In this document: positions 7,641 through 17,381 of the stretch, one piece after another | Numbering within the stretch: position 1 is the stretch's first letter | Layout: the number at the start of each line of letters is the position of its first letter | Position numbers and translations under genes: made by a program | Origin: an uncultured Clostridia bacterium | GTDB lineage: Bacteria; Bacillota; Clostridia; TANB77; CAG-508 | Assembly: GCA_934157205.1 (NCBI GenBank) | Contig: CAKPHJ010000001.1 | Span: 43,423 to 107,422 of the forward strand | DNA length: 64,000 bases | Reading direction: 5' to 3' | The notes under the pieces: generated by a model | Seen by the model: the letters and a program-made list of their open reading frames with translations, nothing else | Told to the model about the DNA's origin: nothing | Database searches by the model: none

Positions 7641-8874
7641 TAACGTAGAACAAGTTGTAATTATATTAGTAATTACGGCAGTAGTTTTAACAGTAGTACT
7701 TCTTGTTTTGTTTTTTGCGTTAGTACATTTAAAAATAAAGCAAAATAAGCCTAAAAAAGAAAGTGACAAAACTGAAAATAGTGAGCAAGAGGAGCCAATA
7801 AAGAAAAGTTCAGATGGTTACAATAAACAGTCTATATTTGATTTTATGGAATTTGAAAAAATAGAAGATAACATGATTGTACAAAAAAAATGTAGAAAAT
7901 ATTTAATGATTATTGAATGTCAAGGAATCAATTTTGACTTAATGTCTGAAATAGAAAAAAATTCAGTAGAAATGGGATTTTGGCAATTTTTAAATACATT
8001 AAGACATCCAATTCAAATATATGTACAAACAAGAACTTTAAATTTGGAAAGAAGTATAGCGAATTATAAAAAAAGATTTCAAGAAATAGAAGATAAATAC
8101 AAATATATGGAACAACAATATGCTTTTAAATTAGCAAATGGAGATAAAACAGAAAATCTGGAACAAGATTTTTACAACTTAACTAAACAAAGGAACTTAT
8201 ATGAATATGGAAAAGATATTATAGATAATACTGAAAAAATGAGTCAAAACAGAAATGTTTTAAGTAAAAAATACTATATAATAGTTCCTTATTATAATGA
8301 TGAAAAAGACGAATTATATGAAGAAGAAATAAGATCATTAGCTTTTTCAGAATTATATTCAAAATCAATATCTATTATAAGATCTTTAGCTCCTACGGGT
8401 GTAACTGGTAAGATATTATCTTCAAATGAATTAGTAGAACTTCTTTATATTGCATACAACAGAGATGAAACAGAAACATTTGGATTAAGCAGAGCTTTAG
8501 AAGCTAAATATGACGAGCTATATACAACAGCTCCAGACGTACTAGATAAAAAAATTAATTTATTATATAAAGAAGTAGAAAAACAATCAGTACAAAGAAT
8601 AAATGATAAATTAGAAGATATAAATAGAAGTAAAAAAGAACGTGAAGCAGATGAACTATTTGAAAACCTTGAACAAATTGTTAGAAAACAAATTTTAGAA
8701 AAATTAGAACAAAATAAAAGGGTAATAGGAGAACAAACAGCTCAAGAAGCAATTGAAGAATTTCAAAAAGAATTTGCTGAAAACGACAGTAAAAAAGCGA
8801 AAAAGGAAGGAGGAATAGAAAACAATGTGGAAGAAAAGAAAACAACAAGAGGAAGAAAAAAACGTACAGTCTAG
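7633..8874 (+). CDS. TraC/VirB4 N-terminal-domain-like T4SS protein
   Basis: A 413-residue protein with one N-terminal membrane helix (about 9-32), a charged linker, then a soluble domain with LMIIECQGINFDLMSE (about residues 95-110) and IQIYVQTRTLNLE. These resemble the N-terminal domain of VirB4/TraC ATPases, which in this type of T4SS can be a separate gene before virB4. A long coiled coil and a Lys/Glu-rich tail follow. The ATG overlaps the PrgI stop by 8 nt and the end overlaps the virB4 start by 50 nt, so the three are translated together. No nucleotide-binding motif is present. Confidence 0.7.
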   Translation: MNNNVEQVVIILVITAVVLTVVLLVLFFALVHLKIKQNKPKKESDKTENSEQEEPIKKSSDGYNKQSIFDFMEFEKIEDNMIVQKKCRKYLMIIECQGINFDLMSEIEKNSVEMGFWQFLNTLRHPIQIYVQTRTLNLERSIANYKKRFQEIEDKYKYMEQQYAFKLANGDKTENLEQDFYNLTKQRNLYEYGKDIIDNTEKMSQNRNVLSKKYYIIVPYYNDEKDELYEEEIRSLAFSELYSKSISIIRSLAPTGVTGKILSSNELVELLYIAYNRDETETFGLSRALEAKYDELYTTAPDVLDKKINLLYKEVEKQSVQRINDKLEDINRSKKEREADELFENLEQIVRKQILEKLEQNKRVIGEQTAQEAIEEFQKEFAENDSKKAKKEGGIENNVEEKKTTRGRKKRTV

Positions 8875-10795
8875 TAGTGTAAAACCAAAAGAAAAAAAAT
8901 TATTTAAAAAACAAACTGTAAAGGAGTTAATAGCACCTTCAGGCGTAGATGTTTCTAATATAGATCATATAGAAATTATATCTAATGTAACAAGATTTGC
9001 AAGAAGCTTTTTTGTATCTACATTACCAAGAATGGCTACTTTTCCAGAATTGTTTAGGGATATATACATGTTTGGAGATATAAATACATCTGTATATATA
9101 AACCCAATACCTGAATCAAGAACACAAACAGAATTAAATAAAACAATAAATGAGCTAGAAACAGAAAGAATTGTTGCAATGGATAGAGGTAATATAAACA
9201 GAGAAAGTACATTAACTCAAAAAAGATTAGAAACAGAACAACTAAGAGATGAAATTGCTGCAGGGTTCAATAAAATGTATGAAGCATCAGTTATCACAAC
9301 ACTATTTGCATATAGCTTAGAAGATTTAGATAGATTAACAAAATTACTTGCCAATGAAACTGCAAAATCATTAGTTGCACTAAAAACAACATGGGGAAGG
9401 CAAGAAGAGGCTTTTAAAAGCAATCTTCCTTTATTTGATGATAAAATCCAAAGAACACACATGTTTGACAGACAATCAATGGGAACAATATTTCCATTTA
9501 TAACATCAGATGTTGGACATGAAGTTGGAATTCCATTAGGATTTAACAAACAAACAGGAGTACCAATTCTTTTTGATAATTTTAGTCCTACATTAAATAA
9601 TTATAACATGGTTATATTTGCTAAATCTGGTGCTGGTAAATCAGTAACTATGAAAACATTAATTTCAAGATCTTATGTATTAATGGGAATAGAAAGTCTA
9701 GCCCTAGATGCAGAAGGTGAGTATTCTATAGTTGCAGAAAGCTTAGGTGGAGTAAATGTTGTTATAAGTCCAAGTTCAAAAACTATAATTAATCCATTTG
9801 ATCTAGAAATTGAAACAGTAAAAGATGAAATAACAGGAAAAGAAAGAAATGTTTTAAATATAGAAAATAAAGTAGAAGACGTAACACAGGCTTTACTAAT
9901 AATGGCCAAAGGTAGTACTAGAAGTAAAGAAGTAAACGAATTAACAAAACAAATAATAGCGGAGTCTGTATATGAAGAATATTTAAGTAGAGGAATTAAT
10001 AGCAATCCTAATAGTTTATACAGAATAAATGACCAAGCTAGAAGAATAGACACTTTTGGTAATAACAAAAAAGAAATGCCTACAATTAGTAGTTGGTATA
10101 AAAGAATAGAAAGAAAAGCAAGTCAAAATAAAAATCCAGACTATCAATATCAATATAGTTATTTGTTAAAAGTAATGAAACAATATATAAGAGAATATGA
10201 TGGTCAAATGGCATATTTTGATGGACAATCTACATTTGAACTTTTAGAAGGTGAGCCATTTATAAATTTTGATATTTCACAACTTGAAGAAAGATTTGCA
10301 AGACCACTTGCACAACAAATATTACTTTCATGGATATGGGAAAAATTTGTTAAGAAAAATAGTGAAGACAGAAAAAAAGCAAAAAGAAAAAGAGTGCTAG
10401 TTGATGAAGCATGGATGCTACTGCCATACCCAGAAGCAGTGGAATTCTTAAATACAATGGCAAGACGTGCTAGAAAAAGAAATGTATCACTTGCAATTGT
10501 TTCACAAAGATTTCAAGATTTTTATGAAAAGCAAGAAGCACAAGTTGTTTTAACTTCATCAGATACAAAACTATTTTTAGCACAGGATAAATCTGAAATT
10601 CAATATGTAAAAGAAGTTTTTAAACTAAGTGATGGTGAAGCAAACTTTTTAATAACTTGCAATAAAGGTGAAGGAATTTTAAAAGTTGGTGGAGATACAG
10701 CAATTCTGCAGATAAAGCCTACAAACAAAGAATTTGAATTTGTTGAAACAAATTTAAACAATATGGTAAAAAAAGGTCGAAGAAGAATAATTTAA
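8825..10795 (+). CDS. virB4: VirB4-family T4SS ATPase
   Basis: A 656-residue ATPase that powers subunit assembly and transport. Walker A is AKSGAGKSVTMK near residues 265-276, followed by the typical DAEGEYS; Walker B is RVLVDEAWMLL near residue 522, and a downstream VSQRFQDF matches the family's motif. The N-terminal ~200 residues are the VirB4 N-domain. The start ATG lies within the previous gene and has AAGGAGG 11 nt upstream. Assignment is firm. No VirD4-type coupling ATPase is seen in the window. Confidence 0.95.
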   Translation: MWKKRKQQEEEKNVQSSSVKPKEKKLFKKQTVKELIAPSGVDVSNIDHIEIISNVTRFARSFFVSTLPRMATFPELFRDIYMFGDINTSVYINPIPESRTQTELNKTINELETERIVAMDRGNINRESTLTQKRLETEQLRDEIAAGFNKMYEASVITTLFAYSLEDLDRLTKLLANETAKSLVALKTTWGRQEEAFKSNLPLFDDKIQRTHMFDRQSMGTIFPFITSDVGHEVGIPLGFNKQTGVPILFDNFSPTLNNYNMVIFAKSGAGKSVTMKTLISRSYVLMGIESLALDAEGEYSIVAESLGGVNVVISPSSKTIINPFDLEIETVKDEITGKERNVLNIENKVEDVTQALLIMAKGSTRSKEVNELTKQIIAESVYEEYLSRGINSNPNSLYRINDQARRIDTFGNNKKEMPTISSWYKRIERKASQNKNPDYQYQYSYLLKVMKQYIREYDGQMAYFDGQSTFELLEGEPFINFDISQLEERFARPLAQQILLSWIWEKFVKKNSEDRKKAKRKRVLVDEAWMLLPYPEAVEFLNTMARRARKRNVSLAIVSQRFQDFYEKQEAQVVLTSSDTKLFLAQDKSEIQYVKEVFKLSDGEANFLITCNKGEGILKVGGDTAILQIKPTNKEFEFVETNLNNMVKKGRRRII

Positions 10796-10806
10796 AGGAG
10801 GACTAA

Positions 10807-13302
10807 ATGAATATATTAAAAAACAATAAATTCATACAAAAGATAATTATAGCATTATGTATAGTTATATTAATATTTAATGTCATTTGTCCAGTACAAT
10901 CACATGCATTTAATTTAAAAGAAGCAGTATTTCAGCCACTTACAGGACTTATTAAATTAGGACTGGATGCTGTTGTAGGACTTGTACAATATTACCTTGT
11001 AGGTGGACCAGTTGATTCTATGTGGGTATTAAGAGCTTCTAATGACAAAGGTGATGAATTAAAAGATTTAGGAATAATACCAGATAGTAGTGGAAATTAT
11101 GATGATACATATATTAAATGGGGAGAGCCCCAAGGAGACACTATAGAAGTTAATTCAGGTGATTATGGCTCATGGTTTGATTCACTTTCAGATTTTTTCA
11201 CTGGAGGTGCAGGATATGATATACCAGCAATAGTTTATACACCAGAAGCTTTATTTTCAAATAAAATAAATGCATTTTCAATAGATTTTATAAGCAAAGA
11301 CGATTCAAATAAAACAGTAGGAGATTATAAAGTTAGTAAATCTATTGCTAGTACATTAAGAGGACATATTTCTGATTGGTATAATGCTTTAAGAATTTTA
11401 GCTGGAGTATCTATGTTACCTATTTTAGTATATATAGGAATTAGAATTATAATTAGCAGTGCAGGAGAAAAAGCTAAATATAAAAATATGCTTATGGATT
11501 GGTTAGTTGCATTTTGTTTATTGTTTGTAATGCATTACATTATGGCTTTTATAGTATATTTGACCAATTCTATAACAAATTTAGTTGGAAGTGCAACAAC
11601 AACATATCTTGTTAGTGTGGATGGTGGAACACAAGAATTTAAAACAAATTTGATGGGATTAATGAGATTTAATTGTGAATATAAAGATCCTTTAACACAA
11701 CTTCCTTATATATGTGTGTATGCTCTTTTAGTAGTATTTACAGTAATATATACATGGACATATTTAAAAAGGACTTTAATGATTGCCTTTTTAACATTAA
11801 TTGCACCAATAATTACAGTTACATATCCTTTAGATAAATTGGGAGATGGAAAATCTCAAGGTTTTGATATGTGGTTTAAAGAGTACCTATTTAACGCTCT
11901 TATACAACCTTTTCACTTATTATTATATATTGTTTTTGCAGGAGGTTCAGTAGATTTGATAAAAAACAATCCTATAATAGCAATAGGACTATTGGCATTT
12001 ATGTTGACTGCAGAAAAAATATTGAAGAAAATGTTTAACTTTGATAAGGCAAGCTTGGGTGCAGCTGAAGGAAATGGAATGTCCCCTTTATTAGGTGGTT
12101 TGCATGCTCTTACTGATTTAAAACAATTGTCAAAATTAAATCAAATTTCTAGTGGAAAAACTTCTGGTGCAAAAGCTTCTGGAGCTAATAATTCTAGTAG
12201 CACAACTATTCCAACTTCATCTCCATCTTTTAGTGCTCCATTACCTATTGGTTCAAATGGCAACGGAGCAACGGGAACGGTTTTTGGAACGGATACTCCT
12301 TCTCAAGAAAATTCTGATGAGAATACTGACCCAACTCAACAAGGTAGTCAACCTAATGCTGACTCTCCACAACAAGGCTCTACTCAACCTATTGAAAGCC
12401 CAGATGATGCTGATGATGGAAATCCTACTATGCCTATTACATCTCCTACTTCTCCTGCGATTAACGGTGATAATCCTTCAGATGATGGTTCTAACGAAAA
12501 GACTAAGGATCCTGTAGCTATGGCTAGAGCAAATATGATAGGCAGAGCTGGTAAAAAAGCTGCCGGGGGACTTGTTAAAGGACTTGGTAAAGGTGTTTTA
12601 AAAGTAGGCGGTGCTTTTGCTACTGCTGCTTCTATGGTTCCTGGAGCTGCAGCTGGTTTAGCTATTGGTGCTTTATCAGGTGATCCTTCTAAAGCCTTTC
12701 AAATGGCTTTGACTGGTGGTATGGTTACTGGTACTATTGGTAGAAAAGCTGGTAAATATACTGTTGAAAGAATTGGCCCTGGCGCTAGAAAAGCTATGGA
12801 TGCTATTAGAGACTTTAAGGATCCTATGAATATTGATAAAAATAATGAGGAGAGAAATAAGAAAAGAGCTAAAAAAGCTTATATGGACAATGGTGAAAAT
12901 TATAGAAAGGCTCTTTCTATGGCAAGCAGTTTGGGCTCTCCTGAAGATGCTAAAAAGATTCAAGAAAAAATGTTTGAATTAGAAGGCTACGGCATTAAAG
13001 ATGAAAAAGATCAAAAAAGAGCTCTTGAAATGGAAAAAAATAACAAGGAACTTGATCTTCAAACAGCTGCATATGGCATTAATGAATCAAAAGGCCTTGA
13101 TGTTAATGATGATAAAAAAATGGATCAGTGGAGAAAAGGTAAAATTCAAGAACAAATGAATAATGGCATGAATAAAGCTGATGCAGAAGCAAGAGTTGAA
13201 CAAGAGGAATATTTAATTAGAGAATCTAAAATTAAAGGTGAATGGAGAAGATATGTTAATGCTAGAGAAAAACAAGAAGAAGAAAGACGTAGATCTTCTT
13301 AA
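10807..13302 (+). CDS. VirB6/TrbL-like polytopic T4SS channel protein
   Basis: An 831-residue protein: signal-like N-terminus (about 10-35), extracytoplasmic region, then five or more membrane helices between residues 190 and 410, with RIIISSAGEKAKYKNMLMDW echoing the pilin-type loop. The last ~400 residues are soluble: a Ser/Thr/Pro/Gln-rich disordered section (about 450-570), a Gly/Ala-rich hydrophobic patch and a charged helical tail ending ERRRSS. This is the VirB6/TrbL plan of Gram-positive systems. From about residue 450 codons switch from A-ending to T-ending. After TAA (13300-13302) the same frame stays open for 26 more Pro/Asn/Thr-rich codons to 13383. Confidence 0.8.
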   Translation: MNILKNNKFIQKIIIALCIVILIFNVICPVQSHAFNLKEAVFQPLTGLIKLGLDAVVGLVQYYLVGGPVDSMWVLRASNDKGDELKDLGIIPDSSGNYDDTYIKWGEPQGDTIEVNSGDYGSWFDSLSDFFTGGAGYDIPAIVYTPEALFSNKINAFSIDFISKDDSNKTVGDYKVSKSIASTLRGHISDWYNALRILAGVSMLPILVYIGIRIIISSAGEKAKYKNMLMDWLVAFCLLFVMHYIMAFIVYLTNSITNLVGSATTTYLVSVDGGTQEFKTNLMGLMRFNCEYKDPLTQLPYICVYALLVVFTVIYTWTYLKRTLMIAFLTLIAPIITVTYPLDKLGDGKSQGFDMWFKEYLFNALIQPFHLLLYIVFAGGSVDLIKNNPIIAIGLLAFMLTAEKILKKMFNFDKASLGAAEGNGMSPLLGGLHALTDLKQLSKLNQISSGKTSGAKASGANNSSSTTIPTSSPSFSAPLPIGSNGNGATGTVFGTDTPSQENSDENTDPTQQGSQPNADSPQQGSTQPIESPDDADDGNPTMPITSPTSPAINGDNPSDDGSNEKTKDPVAMARANMIGRAGKKAAGGLVKGLGKGVLKVGGAFATAASMVPGAAAGLAIGALSGDPSKAFQMALTGGMVTGTIGRKAGKYTVERIGPGARKAMDAIRDFKDPMNIDKNNEERNKKRAKKAYMDNGENYRKALSMASSLGSPEDAKKIQEKMFELEGYGIKDEKDQKRALEMEKNNKELDLQTAAYGINESKGLDVNDDKKMDQWRKGKIQEQMNNGMNKADAEARVEQEEYLIRESKIKGEWRRYVNAREKQEEERRRSS

Positions 13303-13606
13303 CATACTTCTCCTCGTCCTTCTAACAATGATCCTCATCAACCTGGAAATACAACGCCTAGAACTAATTTACCTAATACCTAACTTACACTTTATCTTTC
13401 TTACTTGGTTTTTTGCTTATTTTGCCTTTAGATAATTATCTTTTTTATAATTAACTTATCTCTCATCATAGAGAACATTATTGCGGACTTCTTATTCTTT
13501 TTATAACTACTTTTGCTTTTTATGTCCGCTTTTGCTCTATTATAGGATTGTTCTCTGAAACTTCCTATTTTAGATTTATTATGACTCAGAATATAATTGA
13601 AAGAAT
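13303..13606 (+). other. Gap with in-frame virB6 tail remnant and a GC stem-loop
   Basis: 13303-13383 continues the virB6 reading frame past its TAA (26 codons, P/N/T-rich) to a second TAA. 13483-13529 holds GCGGAC...GTCCGC arms followed by TTTTG, a possible weak terminator that resembles the stem upstream of murF. No further gene seen. Confidence 0.45.
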
Positions 13607-15160
13607 GTGGTAATATGCGGTTTATTTGATATTTTTAAAAACATTAAAAAAGTTGGTGATACTGCCAATTCTATTAAAAAAGATGGCCTGGCGGGCTTTT
13701 CTAAAAATTCTCTTAAATTAGCCTTGCATAATCTTGCTAAAATGGCTGGTGCTGCTTTTAAACATGCTGTCTTTTCTGTTGTCTCTATTATTTTACCTTA
13801 TGCTGTTCCTATTATTGCTATTGTTGTTTCTCTCGTTATTGTTGCTTCTATTTTCGCTTCTCTTTTTAATTTTTGGAACTCTAATAATAATGGGACTCAA
13901 GGTAAAGTTGATACAGCAGCAGCAGATGATTTATTAAAAGCATATTTACATGCTTGGGAAAATGAAGGTGGAGCAAAAACAAATGCAGATGGAACTAAAT
14001 ATATTGTTGAATCTGATGGTGGTGGAGGATCTGCCGTTGGATATGGTGTAGATATTGCAGCACATGGAAAAGAAATAAGAGCAGCTGGATATAGCACTTC
14101 AATAGGTTCAGAAATCCCAGTAGAATTTGTAGATGCCTTAGAAGACAAAGAATTGCAAGAAAATAAAGAAGTTGTTGAAAAAGCTACAGAAGGACTTGGT
14201 TTAACAGAATATCAAAAACATGCTTTAATTTCAAGGGTATATAATTGTGGTTCTGCTGGTTGGACCAAATATAGTGTTAGTGGAGAAGATTTTAAAACAG
14301 CTTTTTCAAAGTATTGGAAATCAAGTGATTTGGAATATGGAGTTACAGCATCTAAAACAATGTTTAACTCGAGTTTATATACAAATTATTTGAAGAAACC
14401 TAATACAGCTTCTGGTAGTTTTAATAAAGGTGTTCAAAACAGAAGAGATTCTGAATGGATTTTATTTAAAACTGGTTGGTATGGATATGGGCGTTCAGAA
14501 GAAAGTGTGCAATGTTTCTTTTTTGATAAAGTTAATATTATATCTAATGGTGGTGTATATTCTGAATGGCAAGGTTCAGGAAATACATTTGGAATAAATA
14601 TAATAGAAAATGGTAAAGTAAATGAAAGCAATATGAAAATGTTAAGAACAGCTTTAGAAGATTATTATGGATTACCTGCAATTACTGGAGAATTATCTAG
14701 TTCAGCAGACATTACAGTTAATGCAAGTAAAATAAGAAGTTCAGCTGGATATAAAAAATATGATCTTACCAAAGCCTTAGAAGTTGCACAATGTACATGG
14801 TGGGCATATGTACGTTCAAACCAATATTTAGCAGCATATGGAACTAAATATAAAAGTATAGATGATGCCAGAAAACATGTACGTACTAGTGGTGGAACAT
14901 ATGGAAATGGTGGAGAATGGGGAAAAAGATATAGCCAAGTATTTAAATCTGGTTCAACACCTCAAACAAATTCTATATTTAGTTATACTAACAGTGATGT
15001 TGGTCATGTTGGAATTGTTGAAGCTGTTGATGGTCAATATATGTATATTAGCCATTGTGGTAGTGGAACATGGTGGAGAGGACTAGATAAAGTAAATATT
15101 GCAGACTTTAAACGAAAACATCCATCTGTAACATATGTATATTTATCACAACCAAAATAA
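13607..15160 (+). CDS. T4SS-associated bifunctional cell wall hydrolase (lysozyme-like + CHAP)
   Basis: A 517-residue membrane-anchored protein that should open the peptidoglycan for the secretion channel, the VirB1 role in Gram-positives. A ~70-residue N-terminal cytoplasmic segment and a hydrophobic region (about 55-92) are followed by a lysozyme-like domain (about 105-290; AWENEGG with a candidate catalytic Glu, then GYGVDI and a Q-K-H-A-L-I-S helix). A CHAP domain (about 390-517) has the catalytic pair Cys (AQCTWWAYVR, about 396) and His (VGHVGIVEAV, about 467). The GTG start 13607 has only a weak site, GAAAG; no better start is present. The first ~100 codons share the T-rich bias of the virB6 3' half; the rest is A-rich again. 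Confidence 0.88.
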   Translation: MVICGLFDIFKNIKKVGDTANSIKKDGLAGFSKNSLKLALHNLAKMAGAAFKHAVFSVVSIILPYAVPIIAIVVSLVIVASIFASLFNFWNSNNNGTQGKVDTAAADDLLKAYLHAWENEGGAKTNADGTKYIVESDGGGGSAVGYGVDIAAHGKEIRAAGYSTSIGSEIPVEFVDALEDKELQENKEVVEKATEGLGLTEYQKHALISRVYNCGSAGWTKYSVSGEDFKTAFSKYWKSSDLEYGVTASKTMFNSSLYTNYLKKPNTASGSFNKGVQNRRDSEWILFKTGWYGYGRSEESVQCFFFDKVNIISNGGVYSEWQGSGNTFGINIIENGKVNESNMKMLRTALEDYYGLPAITGELSSSADITVNASKIRSSAGYKKYDLTKALEVAQCTWWAYVRSNQYLAAYGTKYKSIDDARKHVRTSGGTYGNGGEWGKRYSQVFKSGSTPQTNSIFSYTNSDVGHVGIVEAVDGQYMYISHCGSGTWWRGLDKVNIADFKRKHPSVTYVYLSQPK

Positions 15161-15170
15161 AAGGAGAATT

Positions 15171-15983
15171 ATGAAAAAGTTAAAAATATTAATATTAATA
15201 ATAATACTTGTAATAATTATTTTAATTGTTACAAGTGTTATATTAAAAAATAATTATAATAATAATACAAAAAAATATGAAAATGCTAATACTATAACGG
15301 AACAAAATGACACATTAGAAATTTCAGATGATGAACAAGTAAATAATTATTTTAATGAATTTAAATATATGATAAATAATAATTTAAATGATTTTTATAA
15401 TAAAATTGATAAAGATTATTATAATGAAAAATTTTCAAATAAAAATGAATATGATAATTTTTTAAAAACATATATTAATAATTGGAAAAACTCTGAAATA
15501 AATAATTATTATGTAGATAAAACAACAGGATTTAATGATTTTATATGTAATGATAAAAATAATAATTATATTATATTTAGACAAAAAGATAACAACTATA
15601 GCATAATATGTGATACATACACAATTGATATTCCTGGAATACAAGATAAATTTAAAAAATCTGATAAAATTGGAAAAATAGATTTACTTATTTCAAAAAT
15701 TGATAATATAATTAGATGTAATGATTATGAATATTTATATAATAAATTATCTGAAAATTTTAAAATGGATAGTTTTAAAGAATTAGAAGATTTTAAAAAC
15801 TATATTATAAATATAGAAAAACAAAATGTAACATTTACAACATTTAATGAAGTAGAAGAAAAAAATACATATATGTTTCAATTAATATTACAAAATGATG
15901 AAGATTATTATTTGACACTAGATGTAGTTATAAAATCTGATAATATAAATAATTTTATTATTGCATTTGAAGAGGAGGAATAG
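15171..15983 (+). CDS. VirB8/TcpC-like single-pass protein with tandem NTF2-like domains
   Basis: A 270-residue protein with one N-terminal membrane helix (4-27), an Asn/Thr-rich linker, and two similar extracytoplasmic repeats: DFYNKIDKDYYNEKFSNKNE (about 75) and YLYNKLSENFKMDSFKELED (about 190). That helix pattern plus following beta strands fits tandem NTF2-like folds as in TcpC/VirB8, which scaffold the channel. ATG 15171 has AAGGAG at ideal distance. It is Asn-rich and very AT-rich. VirB8 identity is inferred from topology, repeat pattern and position. Confidence 0.6.
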   Translation: MKKLKILILIIILVIIILIVTSVILKNNYNNNTKKYENANTITEQNDTLEISDDEQVNNYFNEFKYMINNNLNDFYNKIDKDYYNEKFSNKNEYDNFLKTYINNWKNSEINNYYVDKTTGFNDFICNDKNNNYIIFRQKDNNYSIICDTYTIDIPGIQDKFKKSDKIGKIDLLISKIDNIIRCNDYEYLYNKLSENFKMDSFKELEDFKNYIINIEKQNVTFTTFNEVEEKNTYMFQLILQNDEDYYLTLDVVIKSDNINNFIIAFEEEE

Positions 15984-15984
15984 T

Positions 15985-16677
15985 ATGAAATATATTAAAA
16001 TAACAATTATTAGTGTCTTATTAATATTAACTATAATTATAGCTGTATTAATATATTTATATACAAACAATAATAATTCTAATAATACTGTTTTACAGCA
16101 AAACACCGAAAACACAGAAAATATAGAAGATACTGAAAATACAGAAAATGAACAAAATACTATAGAAAACAATAAAGATAATGAAAATAATGTATATAAT
16201 AATGAAAATATTTCAAATAATGAAGAAACAAATTCATTAAGTAGTGAAAAAGATTATTCTATAAAAAATATGACAGATAGAAATTTATTTTTTACAATAG
16301 AAGATTGCATTACAAAATATATTGAATATCAAGCAAAAAAAGATGATTATTCTGTATATTCAATATTAACGCAAGATTATATTGATGAAAATGGAATAAC
16401 AGAGGAGAATATAGAACAAAAAATTAATTTTTTTGATAAAAAACAAATTGTACGTGTTGTAGAAATGTATGTACAAAATGATGAAAAAGATAATAATTAT
16501 AAATATTACGTTCATGCTAGAATTAGGGAAAATAAAAACTTAAAAGATGATGAAATAGCAGTCGAAAGCGATTATTATACAACTGTATTTTTAAATACAG
16601 AAGATAAATATTATACAATAAATCCAGATATAAATTATTATAATGAAAATATGTCTAACTTTAAAGGAGGACAATGA
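15985..16677 (+). CDS. Second NTF2-like / VirB8-like single-pass protein
   Basis: A 230-residue protein: membrane helix at 4-27, a ~75-residue Asn/Glu/Thr-rich disordered linker, then a ~130-residue soluble domain (FFTIEDCITKYIEYQAKKDD onward; helix then beta strands) compatible with an NTF2-like fold. ATG 15985 lies behind GAGGAGG one base after the preceding stop codon. Same layout as its two neighbours, so probably a paralogue in the same complex. Sequence similarity is weak; function inferred from context. Confidence 0.5.
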   Translation: MKYIKITIISVLLILTIIIAVLIYLYTNNNNSNNTVLQQNTENTENIEDTENTENEQNTIENNKDNENNVYNNENISNNEETNSLSSEKDYSIKNMTDRNLFFTIEDCITKYIEYQAKKDDYSVYSILTQDYIDENGITEENIEQKINFFDKKQIVRVVEMYVQNDEKDNNYKYYVHARIRENKNLKDDEIAVESDYYTTVFLNTEDKYYTINPDINYYNENMSNFKGGQ

Positions 16678-17300
16678 TGAAAAAGAAATTAATAATTTTA
16701 ATAATAATAACAATTTTTTTAATAATTGTTATAACAGGTACAGCAATATTTTTAAAAAATAAAGACGAAAATAATACATTAAAAATTAATAATACAATAA
16801 ATTTTAATAATACTAATACTGATACCAATTCAAATAAAAATGAAAATGAATTAGAAGATTTTAATTTAAATAATGAATTAAATGAATATGCTAATAAACT
16901 AAATAATGAACAAGATGCTAATATAACAAATAATGAAAATCAAACAACCAAAGAAATTTCAAAAGGATATTTATATAGTGAAGAAAAAATATCAGATGAA
17001 GAAATGATAAGAAAATATCTAGAAAATTATAGTTTTTTAGCTTTTAATAATGTAGAAGAATCTGTAAATTTACTTGATTCTGAATTTAAAGCTAAATTTA
17101 AAAATTTAAATGAATATAAAAATTATATAAATGAAAATGAAGAATATATATATAATTTATGTACAACTCCATATGAGAATATAACTACAAATACTAGTGA
17201 TAAAAATTATATAAAAATATATACATTTTATGATAATGATGGAAAAAAATACACTATAAAAGAAAAAGCAATAATGCAATATACAATAAATATTGAATAA
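16677..17300 (+). CDS. Third NTF2-like / VirB8-like single-pass protein
   Basis: A 207-residue protein: membrane helix at about 4-25, Asn-rich linker (to about residue 95), then a ~105-residue domain. FLAFNNVEESVNLLDSEFKA and the following NLNEYKNYINENEEYIYNL parallel the repeats of the 15171 protein. ATG 16677 is preferred over ATG 16674 because AGGAGG (16665-16670) is 6 nt away. The start overlaps the preceding stop codon. Last gene of the T4SS operon, followed by a terminator. Confidence 0.5.
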   Translation: MKKKLIILIIITIFLIIVITGTAIFLKNKDENNTLKINNTINFNNTNTDTNSNKNENELEDFNLNNELNEYANKLNNEQDANITNNENQTTKEISKGYLYSEEKISDEEMIRKYLENYSFLAFNNVEESVNLLDSEFKAKFKNLNEYKNYINENEEYIYNLCTTPYENITTNTSDKNYIKIYTFYDNDGKKYTIKEKAIMQYTINIE

Positions 17301-17335
17301 TAAAATTAAATAAATTAAGAATTTTAAATTGAATA

Positions 17336-17371
17336 AAAGAGTAAGTAAATATAAATTTACCTACTCTTTAT
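17336..17371. terminator. Bidirectional terminator between convergent genes
   Basis: AAAGAGTAAGTAAAT and ATTTACCTACTCTTT form a near-perfect stem with A-rich and T-rich flanks, ending the T4SS operon and the gene on the opposite strand. Confidence 0.8.
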
Positions 17372-17381
17372 TAATATATAA

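Noticed and set aside
12152..12517. Leucine-rich frame inside the VirB6-like gene
   Set aside because: Shadow of the Ser/Thr/Pro-rich coding sequence in another frame; no ribosome binding site.
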